From NCBI RefSeq assembly GCF_014651375.1, contig NZ_BMWT01000002.1, positions 5,477 to 69,476 on the forward strand: DNA of 64,000 bases, in the 5' to 3' direction. The notes under the pieces are model-generated. The model saw nothing but the letters and a program-made list of their open reading frames with translations. It was not told the origin of the DNA and searched no databases. Shown piece after piece: positions 50,308 to 59,018 of this stretch; position 1 is the stretch's first letter, and every line of letters starts with the position of its first letter. Origin of the DNA: Tateyamaria omphalii (GTDB lineage: Bacteria; Pseudomonadota; Alphaproteobacteria; Rhodobacterales; Rhodobacteraceae). Made by a program: the position numbers and the translations under genes.

Positions 50308-51069
50308 TCAGTTGATAAGCGTCGGTTTCGAAATGGCGGCGGCGTTCTTGGGCATCACACCAAGTCTCCGTGCAACTTCGGTATAGGCATCGGTGAGGTT
50401 ACCAAGATCGCGGCGGAATACATCTTTGTCGAGTTTCTGACCCGTCTCAATGTCCCACAAGCGGCAGCTATCGGGGCTAATTTCATCAGCCACAATCAAG
50501 CGCATGAAGTCACCGTCATACACACGCCCAATCTCGATCTTGAAGTCTACAAGACGGATGCCAACGGCCAACATGACCCCACTTAGAAAGTCGTTGACTC
50601 GCAGCGCGAGCGACAGAATATCGTCCATATCTTGCTGGCTGGCCCAACCGAAGGCCGCAATATGCTCTTCGGTCACCAACGGATCGCCCAGCTTGTCGTC
50701 CTTGTAGCAGTATTCGACGATCGGGCGCGGCAATTGCGTGCCTTCCTCGATCCCGAGACGCTCGCTCATCGTGCCCGCCGCGTAGTTGCGCACGATCACT
50801 TCCAGCGGCACGATTTCACAGGCACGCACCAACTGTTCGCGCATGTTCAGCCGTTTGAGGAAGTGGGTGGGCACCCCGATTTGGCCAAGGCCGGTCATGA
50901 AGAACTCACTCAGGCGGTTGTTCAACACGCCCTTTCCTTCAATAACGTCTTTTTTCTGGGCGTTGAAGGCAGTGGCATCATCCTTGAAGTACTGGACAAT
51001 CGTGCCGGGCTCAGGGCCTTCGTACAAAACCTTGGCCTTGCCTTCGTAAATCTTCTTGCGTCGCGCCAT
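50308..51069 (-). CDS. purC: Phosphoribosylaminoimidazole-succinocarboxamide synthase
   Basis: 253 aa from the ATG at 51069 ([19 protein letters not shown], the family start); the longer frame is spurious. [35 protein letters not shown], and IELVDFKIE-type residues ([12 protein letters not shown]) mark the ATP- and CAIR-binding sites; [12 protein letters not shown] is the conserved SAICAR block. It condenses CAIR with aspartate in purine synthesis. Divergent from the ATPase zeta gene. Confidence 0.96.
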   Translation of the reverse strand: MARRKKIYEGKAKVLYEGPEPGTIVQYFKDDATAFNAQKKDVIEGKGVLNNRLSEFFMTGLGQIGVPTHFLKRLNMREQLVRACEIVPLEVIVRNYAAGTMSERLGIEEGTQLPRPIVEYCYKDDKLGDPLVTEEHIAAFGWASQQDMDDILSLALRVNDFLSGVMLAVGIRLVDFKIEIGRVYDGDFMRLIVADEISPDSCRLWDIETGQKLDKDVFRRDLGNLTDAYTEVARRLGVMPKNAAAISKPTLIN

Positions 51070-51219
51070 GGGCGTCCTTTCGCGTGTGCAGGGGTCGTGA
51101 GTCTCCCCGCCGATGGCCACCTCATAAGCAATCGACCCAATTGCCGCAAGCAATGGGGTTGCGCGGCACGCCCTGGCCTGCATATCTGGAACAAAGACAA
51201 GCCAGAGAGGGGGTGGCCA

Positions 51220-51537
51220 ATGAGCACCTTTGACGAGCGCGAAAGCGCGTTTGAAAACAAATTCGCCCATGACGCCGAAATGCAATTCAAGGCCGATGCC
51301 CGCCGCAACAAGCTGTTGGGCCTTTGGGCCGCAGACCTTATGGGTAAAACCGGTGACGCCGCCGAGGAATATGCGCGTGAAGTGGTAAAATCCGACTTCG
51401 AAGAAGCCGGCGACGAAGACGTGTACCGCAAGGTGGCAGGCGACCTTGGCGCCAAGTCGGACGAAGCAACCATCCGCGCCAAAATGGCGGAACTAATGAC
51501 AGAAGCCAAAGCCCAATTGATGATCGAAATGGAATAA
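51220..51537 (+). CDS. F1FO-ATPase inhibitory zeta subunit (DUF1476)
   Basis: 105 aa. [22 protein letters not shown] and [42 protein letters not shown] match the zeta subunit described in Paracoccus and Rhodobacter, a four-helix protein whose N-terminus enters F1 and blocks ATP hydrolysis. It lies alone, far from atp genes, as is usual in this group, and is followed by a strong terminator. Confidence 0.92.
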   Translation: MSTFDERESAFENKFAHDAEMQFKADARRNKLLGLWAADLMGKTGDAAEEYAREVVKSDFEEAGDEDVYRKVAGDLGAKSDEATIRAKMAELMTEAKAQLMIEME

Positions 51538-51574
51538 ACCCAATCGTTTGCTACCTGATCTTGAACCTTTGAAG

Positions 51575-51604
51575 AGCGCGCACCGTCTCGAGTGCGCGCT
51601 TTTT
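51575..51604 (+). terminator. Intrinsic terminator after the zeta-subunit gene
   Basis: AGCGCGCAC and GTGCGCGCT form a perfect 9-bp stem around an 8-base loop, followed by TTTT. Confidence 0.95.
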
Positions 51605-51699
51605 AGTTTTCATTGTCGCCAATTGCTAGCCGACCGTTAAGAAAAGACACACCCTTGCCCACTAGCCCTTGATCGGGGACTGAGGGAAAGGGTTGGGAT

Positions 51700-53598
51700 A
51701 TGCAGCGAAATCAAGCATTGGCAGTGGTGCGCGCTGCCCTTCGTGTCGGCATGCCAATGATGATCCTGGCGGCATGCATCATGCTTTTGTCCCGACAAGT
51801 CCCGATGGACGTGGTAACAAGCCTGCCTCAACAACTGGCCAATATCACGACCTTCCAATGGGTTCTGGCGTCTATTCTGACGGCCGGCAGTTTTTTCGCA
51901 GTCGCCCAATATGACGTACAGGCCCATCGCACATTGGGCACCGAGGTGCCCGAAGGACAGGCGCGCATCACAGGCGCCGTCGGAATCGCCATTGGTCAGA
52001 CAATCGGTTTCGGTCTCGTTTCAGGCGCTCTGGCGCGGTGGCGCATGCTGCCCGACATGTGCATTACACAAGCGCTGAAACTGTCGACATTCGTATCACT
52101 GACCTTCGTCGTCGCCTGGGCGTGCGTCACCGGGCTGGTCAGCGCTGTCTTGCCTGCCCCGTCATGGACGATTCCACTGTCTGCAGGCGCCTTTGTACTG
52201 CTGCCTACCGCTGCCGCCACTTTGTTCTGGTGTCCAACCTTGCGCATCGGGCAACACCTCATTGCGCTGCCAAGCCTGCGGATTGCCGGTTCAATCCTGA
52301 TCTGGGCGTTGGCCGACATGGCGCTGGCAGCAGCCGCGCTTTGGGTGTTGTTGCCGCCAGCCACAATGACGTTTGCCGTTCTGCTGCCCCTGTTCATGGT
52401 CGCCCTGGGCTGCGGATTGATGTCGAACACACCCGGTGGTGTTGGCCCTTTTGAGTTGATCCTGATTGCCGCCTTGCCTGCCGGAGCCGGTGCTGAGGCG
52501 AGTGTCCTAGCAGCCATTCTGGCATTTCGCATCGTCTACTATGCGGCACCGGCCTGTCTGGCCATTCTCGCCATGTTGCGCCCCCTGCCAACTGTGATGA
52601 AAAAAGCGCGAACTGCACCGCTGTGGCAAACACTGTTGCGCAGCGAGGCACAGGCCTTGCGCCAGAACAACGGTTACGTGGAACCGATGACATCCGGTGC
52701 ACGCGCGCCAATCTGGCCGACATCGCAAACGTGCACTCTGTTCACCGATCCAGACGGGCGCGCCGATGCGGCCCTATTGGGATGGTTGCGCCGAACCGCA
52801 CAGGCCCAAGGGCGAAGCCCAATGCTCTACAAATCCGGTCCGCGGTTGGCGCAACAGGCGCGGCACGCTGGGTGGGCTGTGCTTCATATTGCCGATGACG
52901 CCATCGTTGATCTGGAACGCTACAACATTGAAACGCCTTTGCGCCGCAGGTTGCGCCGCAAGTTGCGCGCCGCCGAAAAGGCAGGGATCACTTTGCGTTC
53001 AGATGCGCCATTGCCACACGGCGCGGCCGCGAAAATTGACGCCGAATGGCAAAAGCAGTGCGGGAAGGCTCGCGGCGGCAGCATGGGGCGATATTGCCCA
53101 TATTATGTTTCAAGTCAATGGGTTGTCAGCGCTTATTCAGGTGAAGATCTGATAGGGTTTGTAAGTTTCCATCATGGCCCTCGAGATTGGTGTCTCGACA
53201 TCATGCGCCACGGCGCAGACGCGCCAGACGGTACAATGCATGCGCTGGTGCATCGTGCCCTGTTGGACGCAAGGGCCATGAAGTGCCGGCAGGTCAGCCT
53301 CGCCTCGGTCACCGCCTGCCCGGACCCGAGCAGCGCGTTTTGGCGGTGGGCTGGGCAGGTGGCCCTACGCCATGCGGGCGGCACCGGTCTGCGCCAGTTC
53401 AAATCCGCATTCGCGCCACGTTGGATCCCCAGATATGCTGCCGCGCCGACCTGGGCGGGCCTTGTGCTGGGATTGGCCGATATCGCCCGTACAGTACGCG
53501 TACCGGATCCTCTGCCCACGACCCTGATCGCCTCAAATGCAAACGCGGCTCATCAAGAAGATGAGAATTATGAACTGGCTTCACGTCGTGTGGCATGA
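51700..53598 (+). CDS. MprF-like aminoacyl-phosphatidylglycerol synthase/flippase
   Basis: 632 aa. Residues about 1-310 are eight or so membrane helices with GLMSNTPGGVGPFELILIAAL near 245, the flippase-domain signature. Residues about 345-610 form the DUF2156/GNAT-like synthase domain (RRLRRKLRAAEKAGITLR, GFVSFHHGPRDWCLDIMRHGADAPDGTMHALVHRAL, SLASVTACPDPS). It should move an amino acid from aminoacyl-tRNA to phosphatidylglycerol and flip the product. It is shorter than typical Staphylococcus MprF (840 aa), because fewer N-terminal helices are present. Confidence 0.82.
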   Translation: MQRNQALAVVRAALRVGMPMMILAACIMLLSRQVPMDVVTSLPQQLANITTFQWVLASILTAGSFFAVAQYDVQAHRTLGTEVPEGQARITGAVGIAIGQTIGFGLVSGALARWRMLPDMCITQALKLSTFVSLTFVVAWACVTGLVSAVLPAPSWTIPLSAGAFVLLPTAAATLFWCPTLRIGQHLIALPSLRIAGSILIWALADMALAAAALWVLLPPATMTFAVLLPLFMVALGCGLMSNTPGGVGPFELILIAALPAGAGAEASVLAAILAFRIVYYAAPACLAILAMLRPLPTVMKKARTAPLWQTLLRSEAQALRQNNGYVEPMTSGARAPIWPTSQTCTLFTDPDGRADAALLGWLRRTAQAQGRSPMLYKSGPRLAQQARHAGWAVLHIADDAIVDLERYNIETPLRRRLRRKLRAAEKAGITLRSDAPLPHGAAAKIDAEWQKQCGKARGGSMGRYCPYYVSSQWVVSAYSGEDLIGFVSFHHGPRDWCLDIMRHGADAPDGTMHALVHRALLDARAMKCRQVSLASVTACPDPSSAFWRWAGQVALRHAGGTGLRQFKSAFAPRWIPRYAAAPTWAGLVLGLADIARTVRVPDPLPTTLIASNANAAHQEDENYELASRRVA

Positions 53599-53634
53599 CA
53601 ATTGGTCAAAATTCCTCGCGCAAAAGGTTCGATC

Positions 53635-54651
53635 ATGTCCGACGCTCTGACAACTCTTCTGGCTGAAAAAGGCACACTACTGGCTGACGGTGCCACGGGC
53701 ACCAATCTGTTTGCCATGGGACTGATGTCGGGCGACGCGCCTGAACTGTGGAACGAAGAGGAACCACAGAAAATCAATGCGCTGTACAAGGGGGCCGTTG
53801 ACGCGGGAAGCGATATCTTTCTGACCAACTCGTTTGGTGCAAACGCGTCGCGCTTGAAATTGCACGATGCGGGCCACCGCGCGTTCGAATTGAGCCGCAT
53901 GGCAGCGGAGATAGGCCGCGACGTAGCCGATGCTGCCGGACGCAAGGTGATTGTTGCCGGATCTGTTGGGCCAACCGGCGACATTATGGAACCTGTCGGC
54001 AACCTGACCCACGCAGACGCGGTCGATATGTTTCACGAAACCGCTGCCGGACTGAAAGCGGGAGGTGCCGATATTGGCTGGCTGGAAACCATTTCAGCCC
54101 CCGAAGAATACACGGCTGCGGCCGAAGGCTTTGCTCGCGCCGAACTGCCCTGGGTCGGCACAATGAGCTTTGACACTGCAGGCCGTACGATGATGGGTGT
54201 GACGAGCACGGATATGGCGACGCTGGTGGCGGGTCTGGACTTCCCTCCCATTGCCTTTGGTGCCAATTGCGGCACAGGCGCGTCCGATCTTTTGCGGACT
54301 GTTCTTGGATTCGCTGCCACTGGCACCACTTTACCGCTTGTTGCCAAGGGAAATGCAGGCATTCCCAAATACCATGACGGTCATATACACTATGATGGAA
54401 CACCTGAGTTGATGGGAGATTACGCCGCCATGGCCCGTGATTGCGGCGCGACCATCATTGGTGGTTGCTGTGGCACGACCCCGGCCCACCTGGAGAAGAT
54501 GCGCGAGGCACTGGACACGCGCCCAGTACAACCTGCCCCGTCTCTCGAAGCCATTGTTGCAGCGCTTGGTGCGTTTTCTTCTACCGGTGACGGCACCGGC
54601 GATGATGGCAATCGTCCGGCACGCAAGCGTCGTGGGCGCCGTGCCGCTTAG
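53635..54651 (+). CDS. Homocysteine S-methyltransferase (betaine/methyl-corrinoid dependent)
   Basis: 338 aa from the ATG at 53635. Pfam-type S-methyltransferase barrel: LLADGATGTNLFAMGL near the start, LTNSFGANASRLKLH, GSVGPTGDIM, and the zinc ligands in AFGANCGTGASD (one Cys) and IIGGCCGTTPAHL (two Cys). The C-terminal tail is basic (ARKRRGRR). It could use betaine, or methyl-corrinoid supplied by the MtbC-like protein encoded 1.3 kb downstream as the split methionine synthase of Rhodobacterales does. Its stop overlaps the convergent radical SAM gene by 4 bases. Confidence 0.85.
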   Translation: MSDALTTLLAEKGTLLADGATGTNLFAMGLMSGDAPELWNEEEPQKINALYKGAVDAGSDIFLTNSFGANASRLKLHDAGHRAFELSRMAAEIGRDVADAAGRKVIVAGSVGPTGDIMEPVGNLTHADAVDMFHETAAGLKAGGADIGWLETISAPEEYTAAAEGFARAELPWVGTMSFDTAGRTMMGVTSTDMATLVAGLDFPPIAFGANCGTGASDLLRTVLGFAATGTTLPLVAKGNAGIPKYHDGHIHYDGTPELMGDYAAMARDCGATIIGGCCGTTPAHLEKMREALDTRPVQPAPSLEAIVAALGAFSSTGDGTGDDGNRPARKRRGRRAA

Positions 54652-55724
54652 AACAGGCTAAGCTGGGCGGTGGGTGCACGTGGCGGCTGGAACAAGTCCG
54701 TGCGCATCGGCGGCAGCTTTTCTCTCAACCCCAAACGCTTAATGGCAAGTTTGAACCGATGTGCGACAATCTCGGCATAGGGCCCATCGCCCCGCATGCG
54801 GTGCCCCCAACGGGCATCGTAATCCTTGCCGCCGTGCATCTCGCGCAGGCGCGACATGATGCGGTGAGCGCGGTCGGGGTAGTGCGCAGCCAGCCATTCC
54901 TGCCAGAGCGGCGACACCTCTTGCGGCAACCGCAACATGATCCAGCTGGCGCTTCCAGCGCCTGCTACCGCGCCCGCTTCAAGGATCGCTTCAAGCTCTG
55001 GGTCGGTAAGCGCGGGCACCATGGGAGAGGCCATAACGCGCACCGGAATGCCCGCCTCAGTCAATCTGCGCAGGGTTGCGAGCCGTCGCCTCGGGGTCGG
55101 CGCACGCGGTTCCATTGCCCGGGACAGTTCAGCATCAAGCGTCGTGAGCGACAGGCCAACCCGCGCGAGCCCCTTGGCTGCCATACGCGACAAGATGTCG
55201 ATATCCCGTTCAATCAACGTGCCCTTGGTCACGATAGCAACCGGGTGATTGCAGGCCTCAAGCACCTCAAGGCAGGCACGCATGATGCCATGTGTCCGCT
55301 CAATCGGCTGATACGGGTCCGTATTGGTGCCAATAGCAAGCGTGGCTACCTTGTAACTCTTGCGCGCCAGTTCCGCGCGCAGCACATCGGGCGCATCCGG
55401 CCGCGCCACCAGACGCGTTTCGAAATCGAGGCCCGGCGACAGGCCCAGATAGGCATGCGTGGGGCGGGCAAAACAATAGACACAGCCGTGTTCACACCCA
55501 CGGTATGGATTGATCGACCGATCAAACGGCAAGTCGGGCGAGCTGTTGTAACTGATCACAGTGCGCGGGTGTTCGATGCTGACCTCTGTTCGCAAGGTCG
55601 GCAAATCCTCTTCCAGCTCCCAGCCATCAGCATCGGCATGCCTGCTGATCCTGTCATAGCGGCTTACGACATTGCTCACTGCTCCACGGCCCTTTGCAAC
55701 GCGTGTCTGGAGATCCGGTTTCAT
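54648..55724 (-). CDS. PA0069-family radical SAM protein
   Basis: 358 aa from the ATG at 55724. YRGCEHGCVYCFARPTH near residue 58 contains the CxxxCxxC iron-sulfur motif; the rest follows the SplB-like group of unknown function (DPYQPIERTHGIMRACLEVL, IVTKGTLIERDIDIL). Such proteins may repair or modify nucleic acids or proteins. It is inserted against the strand between the two methionine-synthase-type genes. In-frame codons up to 55955 would add a Cys-rich leader (DCPNCDMASFACDAGCHFC) but this overlaps the corrinoid gene and is probably not translated. Confidence 0.87.
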   Translation of the reverse strand: MKPDLQTRVAKGRGAVSNVVSRYDRISRHADADGWELEEDLPTLRTEVSIEHPRTVISYNSSPDLPFDRSINPYRGCEHGCVYCFARPTHAYLGLSPGLDFETRLVARPDAPDVLRAELARKSYKVATLAIGTNTDPYQPIERTHGIMRACLEVLEACNHPVAIVTKGTLIERDIDILSRMAAKGLARVGLSLTTLDAELSRAMEPRAPTPRRRLATLRRLTEAGIPVRVMASPMVPALTDPELEAILEAGAVAGAGSASWIMLRLPQEVSPLWQEWLAAHYPDRAHRIMSRLREMHGGKDYDARWGHRMRGDGPYAEIVAHRFKLAIKRLGLREKLPPMRTDLFQPPRAPTAQLSLF

Positions 55725-55932
55725 ATTCGGATGATAGAACACAACAAGAACATTTTCCAGCGCAGACCCGTCAAACGCAGCAGAAACGTCATAAGACCGA
55801 AGACAAAAGTGACAACCTGCGTCGCACGCGAAGCTGGCCATGTCGCAATTCGGACAGTCCGCATGCGACATTCTGAACGATAACTCGAAAAAACTAGGCA
55901 CCGGGTCCGGCACCCATTCAAGAGGAATGCCC

Positions 55933-56634
55933 ATGTCAGACGAAGACGAAATCATCCTGTCCGAGCTTGATGACGAAGAGCTTGTCCAGCAGATGTTTGA
56001 CGACCTTTATGACGGTCTCAAAGAAGAGATCGAAGAAGGTGTCAACATCCTGCTCGAACGGAAATGGATGCCCTATGACATCCTGACCAAGGCGCTGGTT
56101 GGCGGCATGACGATCGTCGGCCATGACTTCCGTGACGGCATTCTGTTCGTGCCCGAGGTTTTGCTGGCCGCCAACGCGATGAAGGGTGGCATGGCGATCC
56201 TCAAGCCGCTCCTAGCAGAAACGGGCGCGCCGCGCGTCGGAAAGATGGTCATCGGCACGGTAAAGGGTGATATCCACGACATCGGCAAGAACCTTGTGTC
56301 GATGATGATGGAAGGCGCGGGTTTCGAAGTGGTCGATCTGGGCATTAACAACCCGGTCGAAAACTACCTGGAAGCAATCGAACAGGAAGGCCCGGATATC
56401 CTTGGCATGTCCGCCCTGCTGACAACAACGATGCCCTATATGAAGGTCGTCATCGACACGATGGTCGAACAGGGCATTCGCGATGACTATATTGTTCTGG
56501 TCGGTGGCGCACCGCTGAATGAAGAGTTCGGCAAGGCCATCGGCGCTGACGCCTATTGCCGTGACGCGGCCGTGGCGGTCGAAACGGCCAAGGAATTCGT
56601 CGCGCGAAAGCACAACCAGTTGGCGGCGGGATAA
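55933..56634 (+). CDS. Corrinoid protein (MtbC/MetH B12-binding module)
   Basis: 233 aa from the ATG at 55933, six bases after AGAGGA (an ATG at 55927 sits too close to it). Residues about 15-100 are the helical cap (LLERKWMPYDILTKALVGGMTIVG), and residues about 105-225 are the cobalamin Rossmann domain with GTVKGDIHDIGKNLV, the DxHxxG...(41)SxL...(28)GG pattern; the His binds cobalt from below. It shuttles a methyl group between partner methyltransferases. Separately encoded with the homocysteine methyltransferase it fits a split MetH; the pterin-binding part is outside the window. Confidence 0.9.
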   Translation: MSDEDEIILSELDDEELVQQMFDDLYDGLKEEIEEGVNILLERKWMPYDILTKALVGGMTIVGHDFRDGILFVPEVLLAANAMKGGMAILKPLLAETGAPRVGKMVIGTVKGDIHDIGKNLVSMMMEGAGFEVVDLGINNPVENYLEAIEQEGPDILGMSALLTTTMPYMKVVIDTMVEQGIRDDYIVLVGGAPLNEEFGKAIGADAYCRDAAVAVETAKEFVARKHNQLAAG

Positions 56635-56667
56635 ATCCCTGTCGCCCCGGCCCAACCGGAGGACGAC

Positions 56668-57213
56668 ATGCTGCTTGATACACCGATCTGCGACTTTGGC
56701 GCGCCCGCGCCACAGTTCAGACTCCCCGATGCGTATGGCACCTTGCACAACCTGTCCGACCACACAGGCGAAAACGGCGTGCTTGTGGCGTTCATCTGCA
56801 ATCATTGCCCCTATGTCATTGCAATTGCGGACCGATTGGCGGCGGATGCAAAGGCTTTAAAAAGGCTTGGCGTCGGCGTGGTTGCGATCAACGCGAATGA
56901 CTATACCGCCTACCCCGCTGATGCTCCGGACAAGATGCCCGGTTTCGCTGCAAAGCACGGGTTTGACTTTCCCTATCTCATTGACGCGGATCAGTCCGTG
57001 GCACAGGCCTATGGCGCCGTCTGCACACCCGATTTCTTCGGCTTCAATCGGGATGGGCAGCTGCAATATCGGGGACGGCTGGATGACGCGCGCATGGGTC
57101 ACACCACAGGGCGCACGCCCGAATTGCTGAACGCTATGCAACAGGTGGCCGAAACCGGACATGGCCCCCAAAACCAGACGCCAAGCATGGGATGTTCAAT
57201 CAAATGGCGCTGA
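56668..57213 (+). CDS. Thioredoxin-fold redoxin (AhpC/TSA-like)
   Basis: 181 aa. Thioredoxin-like fold with FICNHCPYVIAIADRL (CxxC then Pro) near residue 43 and a C-terminal block TPSMGCSIKWR typical of this redoxin group. YGAVCTPDFFGFNRDG is the cis-Pro strand. Substrate unknown; it may keep partner proteins reduced. It is 33 bases after the corrinoid gene and overlaps DUF1638. Confidence 0.87.
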   Translation: MLLDTPICDFGAPAPQFRLPDAYGTLHNLSDHTGENGVLVAFICNHCPYVIAIADRLAADAKALKRLGVGVVAINANDYTAYPADAPDKMPGFAAKHGFDFPYLIDADQSVAQAYGAVCTPDFFGFNRDGQLQYRGRLDDARMGHTTGRTPELLNAMQQVAETGHGPQNQTPSMGCSIKWR

Positions 57214-57836
57214 CGGATGCGCAGTTGACTGACTCTGGTTTGCCCGCCAGTGGCGCAGGACCAATCCTGCTGATTGCCTGCGGTGCGCTCGCTCGCGAGA
57301 TTTTAGACCTCAAACATGCAAACGGCTGGGATCACATGGACCTGACCTGCCTGCCGGCCAAGTACCACCTGTTCCCCGACAAGATCACGGAGGCCGTGCG
57401 TGAGGCAGTCGCCAAACACCGCGACACCTATGACACCATCTTTGTTGTCTATGCAGATTGCGGCACGGGCGGCCAGCTACAGGCTGCCTGCACCGAGATG
57501 GGAGTCGAGATGATTGCGGGGCCCCATTGTTACAGTTTTTTTGAGGGAAACGAAAAATTTGCACGGCAAAGCGAAAGTGAAATCACCACGTTTTACCTGA
57601 CCGATTTTCTTGTCCGCCAATTCGAAGCCTTCGTGATCAAACCCATGGGGCTCGACCGGCATCCCGAATTGCGCGACATGTATTTCGGCAATTACGAAAA
57701 ACTTGTTTACCAGGCACAAACGGATGATCCAGTCCTGACTGAAAAAGCGCGCGCGGCGGCTTATACCCTTGGACTGACATTTGAACGCCGCTTCACAGGA
57801 TATGGCGATCTGCAAACCGCGTTACAGCGGCTTTGA
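57204..57836 (+). CDS. DUF1638 family protein
   Basis: 210 aa from the ATG at 57204; an ATG at 57192 gives four more residues. PILLIACGALAREILDLK near residue 20, YDTIFVVYADCGTGGQLQAAC near 80 and AGPHCYSFFEGNEKFA near 107 contain conserved Cys residues of DUF1638. The family is frequently encoded beside corrinoid methyltransferases and may help reactivate or deliver cobalamin; no activity is established. It overlaps the redoxin gene by 10 bases. Confidence 0.87.
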   Translation: MALTDAQLTDSGLPASGAGPILLIACGALAREILDLKHANGWDHMDLTCLPAKYHLFPDKITEAVREAVAKHRDTYDTIFVVYADCGTGGQLQAACTEMGVEMIAGPHCYSFFEGNEKFARQSESEITTFYLTDFLVRQFEAFVIKPMGLDRHPELRDMYFGNYEKLVYQAQTDDPVLTEKARAAAYTLGLTFERRFTGYGDLQTALQRL

Positions 57837-57844
57837 TACCATCT

Positions 57845-57896
57845 TCTTCTGACCAAAAGTACCACGGGGGAGCCGCAGGCGGGGGCAGCGCCCCCT
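57845..57896 (-). repeat. GGGGCGCTGCCCC-type intergenic element
   Basis: On the minus strand GGGGGC-GCT-GCCCCC hairpin (57895-57881), then a CCTGCGG-rich spacer, CCCCCGTGG and ACTTTTGG. It lies between convergent DUF1638 and sufE genes and resembles the element at 22428-22462. Probably a shared repeat family that also terminates transcription. Confidence 0.65.
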
Positions 57897-57929
57897 GATA
57901 ACTGGCGTTGCCGAACGGCGGCCGCAGGA

Positions 57930-58337
57930 TCACGCAGCCGCAGCCACCAACTGGATCCGCTCGATCATCGCCCGAAGGCCGTTTGATCTTTGCGCTGACA
58001 GGTGGTCGTTCAACCCCAGCCGCGCCATTTCGGCTCGCGCATCCACGGCACGGACCTGAGCCACTGGCAATCCATTGTACAGCCGACGCAGAACCGCGAT
58101 CAGGCCCTTTACGATCATGGCATCGCTATCACCGTCAAACCGGAATACGCCGTTTTCGATCTGCGGATGCAGCCAGACCTGGCTGGCACAGCCGTCTACT
58201 TTGGTTGCAGGCACCTTGAGTGCATCTGGCAGCGGCTCCATCGCCTTGCCTTGCTCAATCACGTAACGGTAGCGGTCTTCCCAGTCTTCGAGGAACTCGA
58301 AATCCTCCACGATTTCTTCAAAGCTGTCGGTCGCCAT
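57930..58337 (-). CDS. sufE: SufE-family sulfur acceptor protein
   Basis: 135 aa from the ATG at 58337. EDFEFLEDWEDRYRYVIEQGKAM is the family start, and KVDGCASQVWL near residue 48 carries the persulfide-accepting Cys. It takes sulfur from SufS-type cysteine desulfurases for iron-sulfur cluster assembly. Alone here; the suf operon is outside the window. Confidence 0.94.
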   Translation of the reverse strand: MATDSFEEIVEDFEFLEDWEDRYRYVIEQGKAMEPLPDALKVPATKVDGCASQVWLHPQIENGVFRFDGDSDAMIVKGLIAVLRRLYNGLPVAQVRAVDARAEMARLGLNDHLSAQRSNGLRAMIERIQLVAAAA

Positions 58338-58475
58338 CAGATGTCCCCGCGTCTTTCCCGTTCGTCTTGTCACCTAGGCGCAGCTGCACCAAAGGTCCAG
58401 AGCGGTAATGGACGCTTTTCAACGGCGTCAGCATCCGTTACCACATGTGCCAAAAGCAAGATATGCGAGCGGAAG

Positions 58476-59009
58476 ATGCGCCTGATCCTACCTGCCCTAC
58501 TGATTGCCACGCTGACCCTATCGGCCTGTGCCGCCGTGCGCGACAGCCGGGTGAACCCGATCAACTGGTTTGGCAACAGCCGGTCAGGACCCGTTCAACC
58601 TGATCCGCGCGCAGCAACCAACCCGTTGATCCCTGAGACTCGGCGTGCGGGCCTGTTTTCCAGTCTCCGCGAACAGACCGAACTCTACGTTGGCACCCCC
58701 ATTGATCAGGTCACTGACTTGGTGATTGAAAGGGTGCCCGGTGGCGCCATTGTGCGGGCCACTGGCATCGCCAGCGAAGACCGGGTTTATGACGTGCGCC
58801 TGACAACAGAGAGCGACGAAAACGTACCCGTGGATGGTACTTTGACCTACCAACTGCGCGCTGTGCACTCTGACCGCCCAACCAGAAGGTTGAGCCAGCG
58901 GGTACGCACAGTCACAGCGGCCCGTCGCCTTACGGATCAGGAACTGGCCGAGATCCGCGTGATCCGCGTTGAAGGGCTGCGCAACGCACAGACCACAACG
59001 CGCCGCTAA
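58476..59009 (+). CDS. Predicted lipoprotein of unknown function
   Basis: 177 aa. MRLILPALLIATLTLSACAAV is a lipoprotein signal with the lipobox L-S-A-C, so it should be lipid-anchored, with Ala after Cys favouring outer-membrane sorting. The mature part includes VNPINWFGNS, a short block seen in Rhodobacterales lipoproteins, and a beta-rich C-terminal half. No enzyme motif was found. Confidence 0.75.
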   Translation: MRLILPALLIATLTLSACAAVRDSRVNPINWFGNSRSGPVQPDPRAATNPLIPETRRAGLFSSLREQTELYVGTPIDQVTDLVIERVPGGAIVRATGIASEDRVYDVRLTTESDENVPVDGTLTYQLRAVHSDRPTRRLSQRVRTVTAARRLTDQELAEIRVIRVEGLRNAQTTTRR

Positions 59010-59018
59010 GCAGAAGCA

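Noticed and set aside
54759..55883. 374-codon plus-strand frame opposite the radical SAM gene
   Set aside because: Composition unlike real genes here; the minus strand has a clear CxxxCxxC protein.
55725..55955. Cys-rich N-terminal extension of the radical SAM protein
   Set aside because: Tempting (CPNCD...CDAGCHFC) but it overlaps the start of the corrinoid gene and the family normally begins near KPDLQTRVAKGRGA; kept only as a note.
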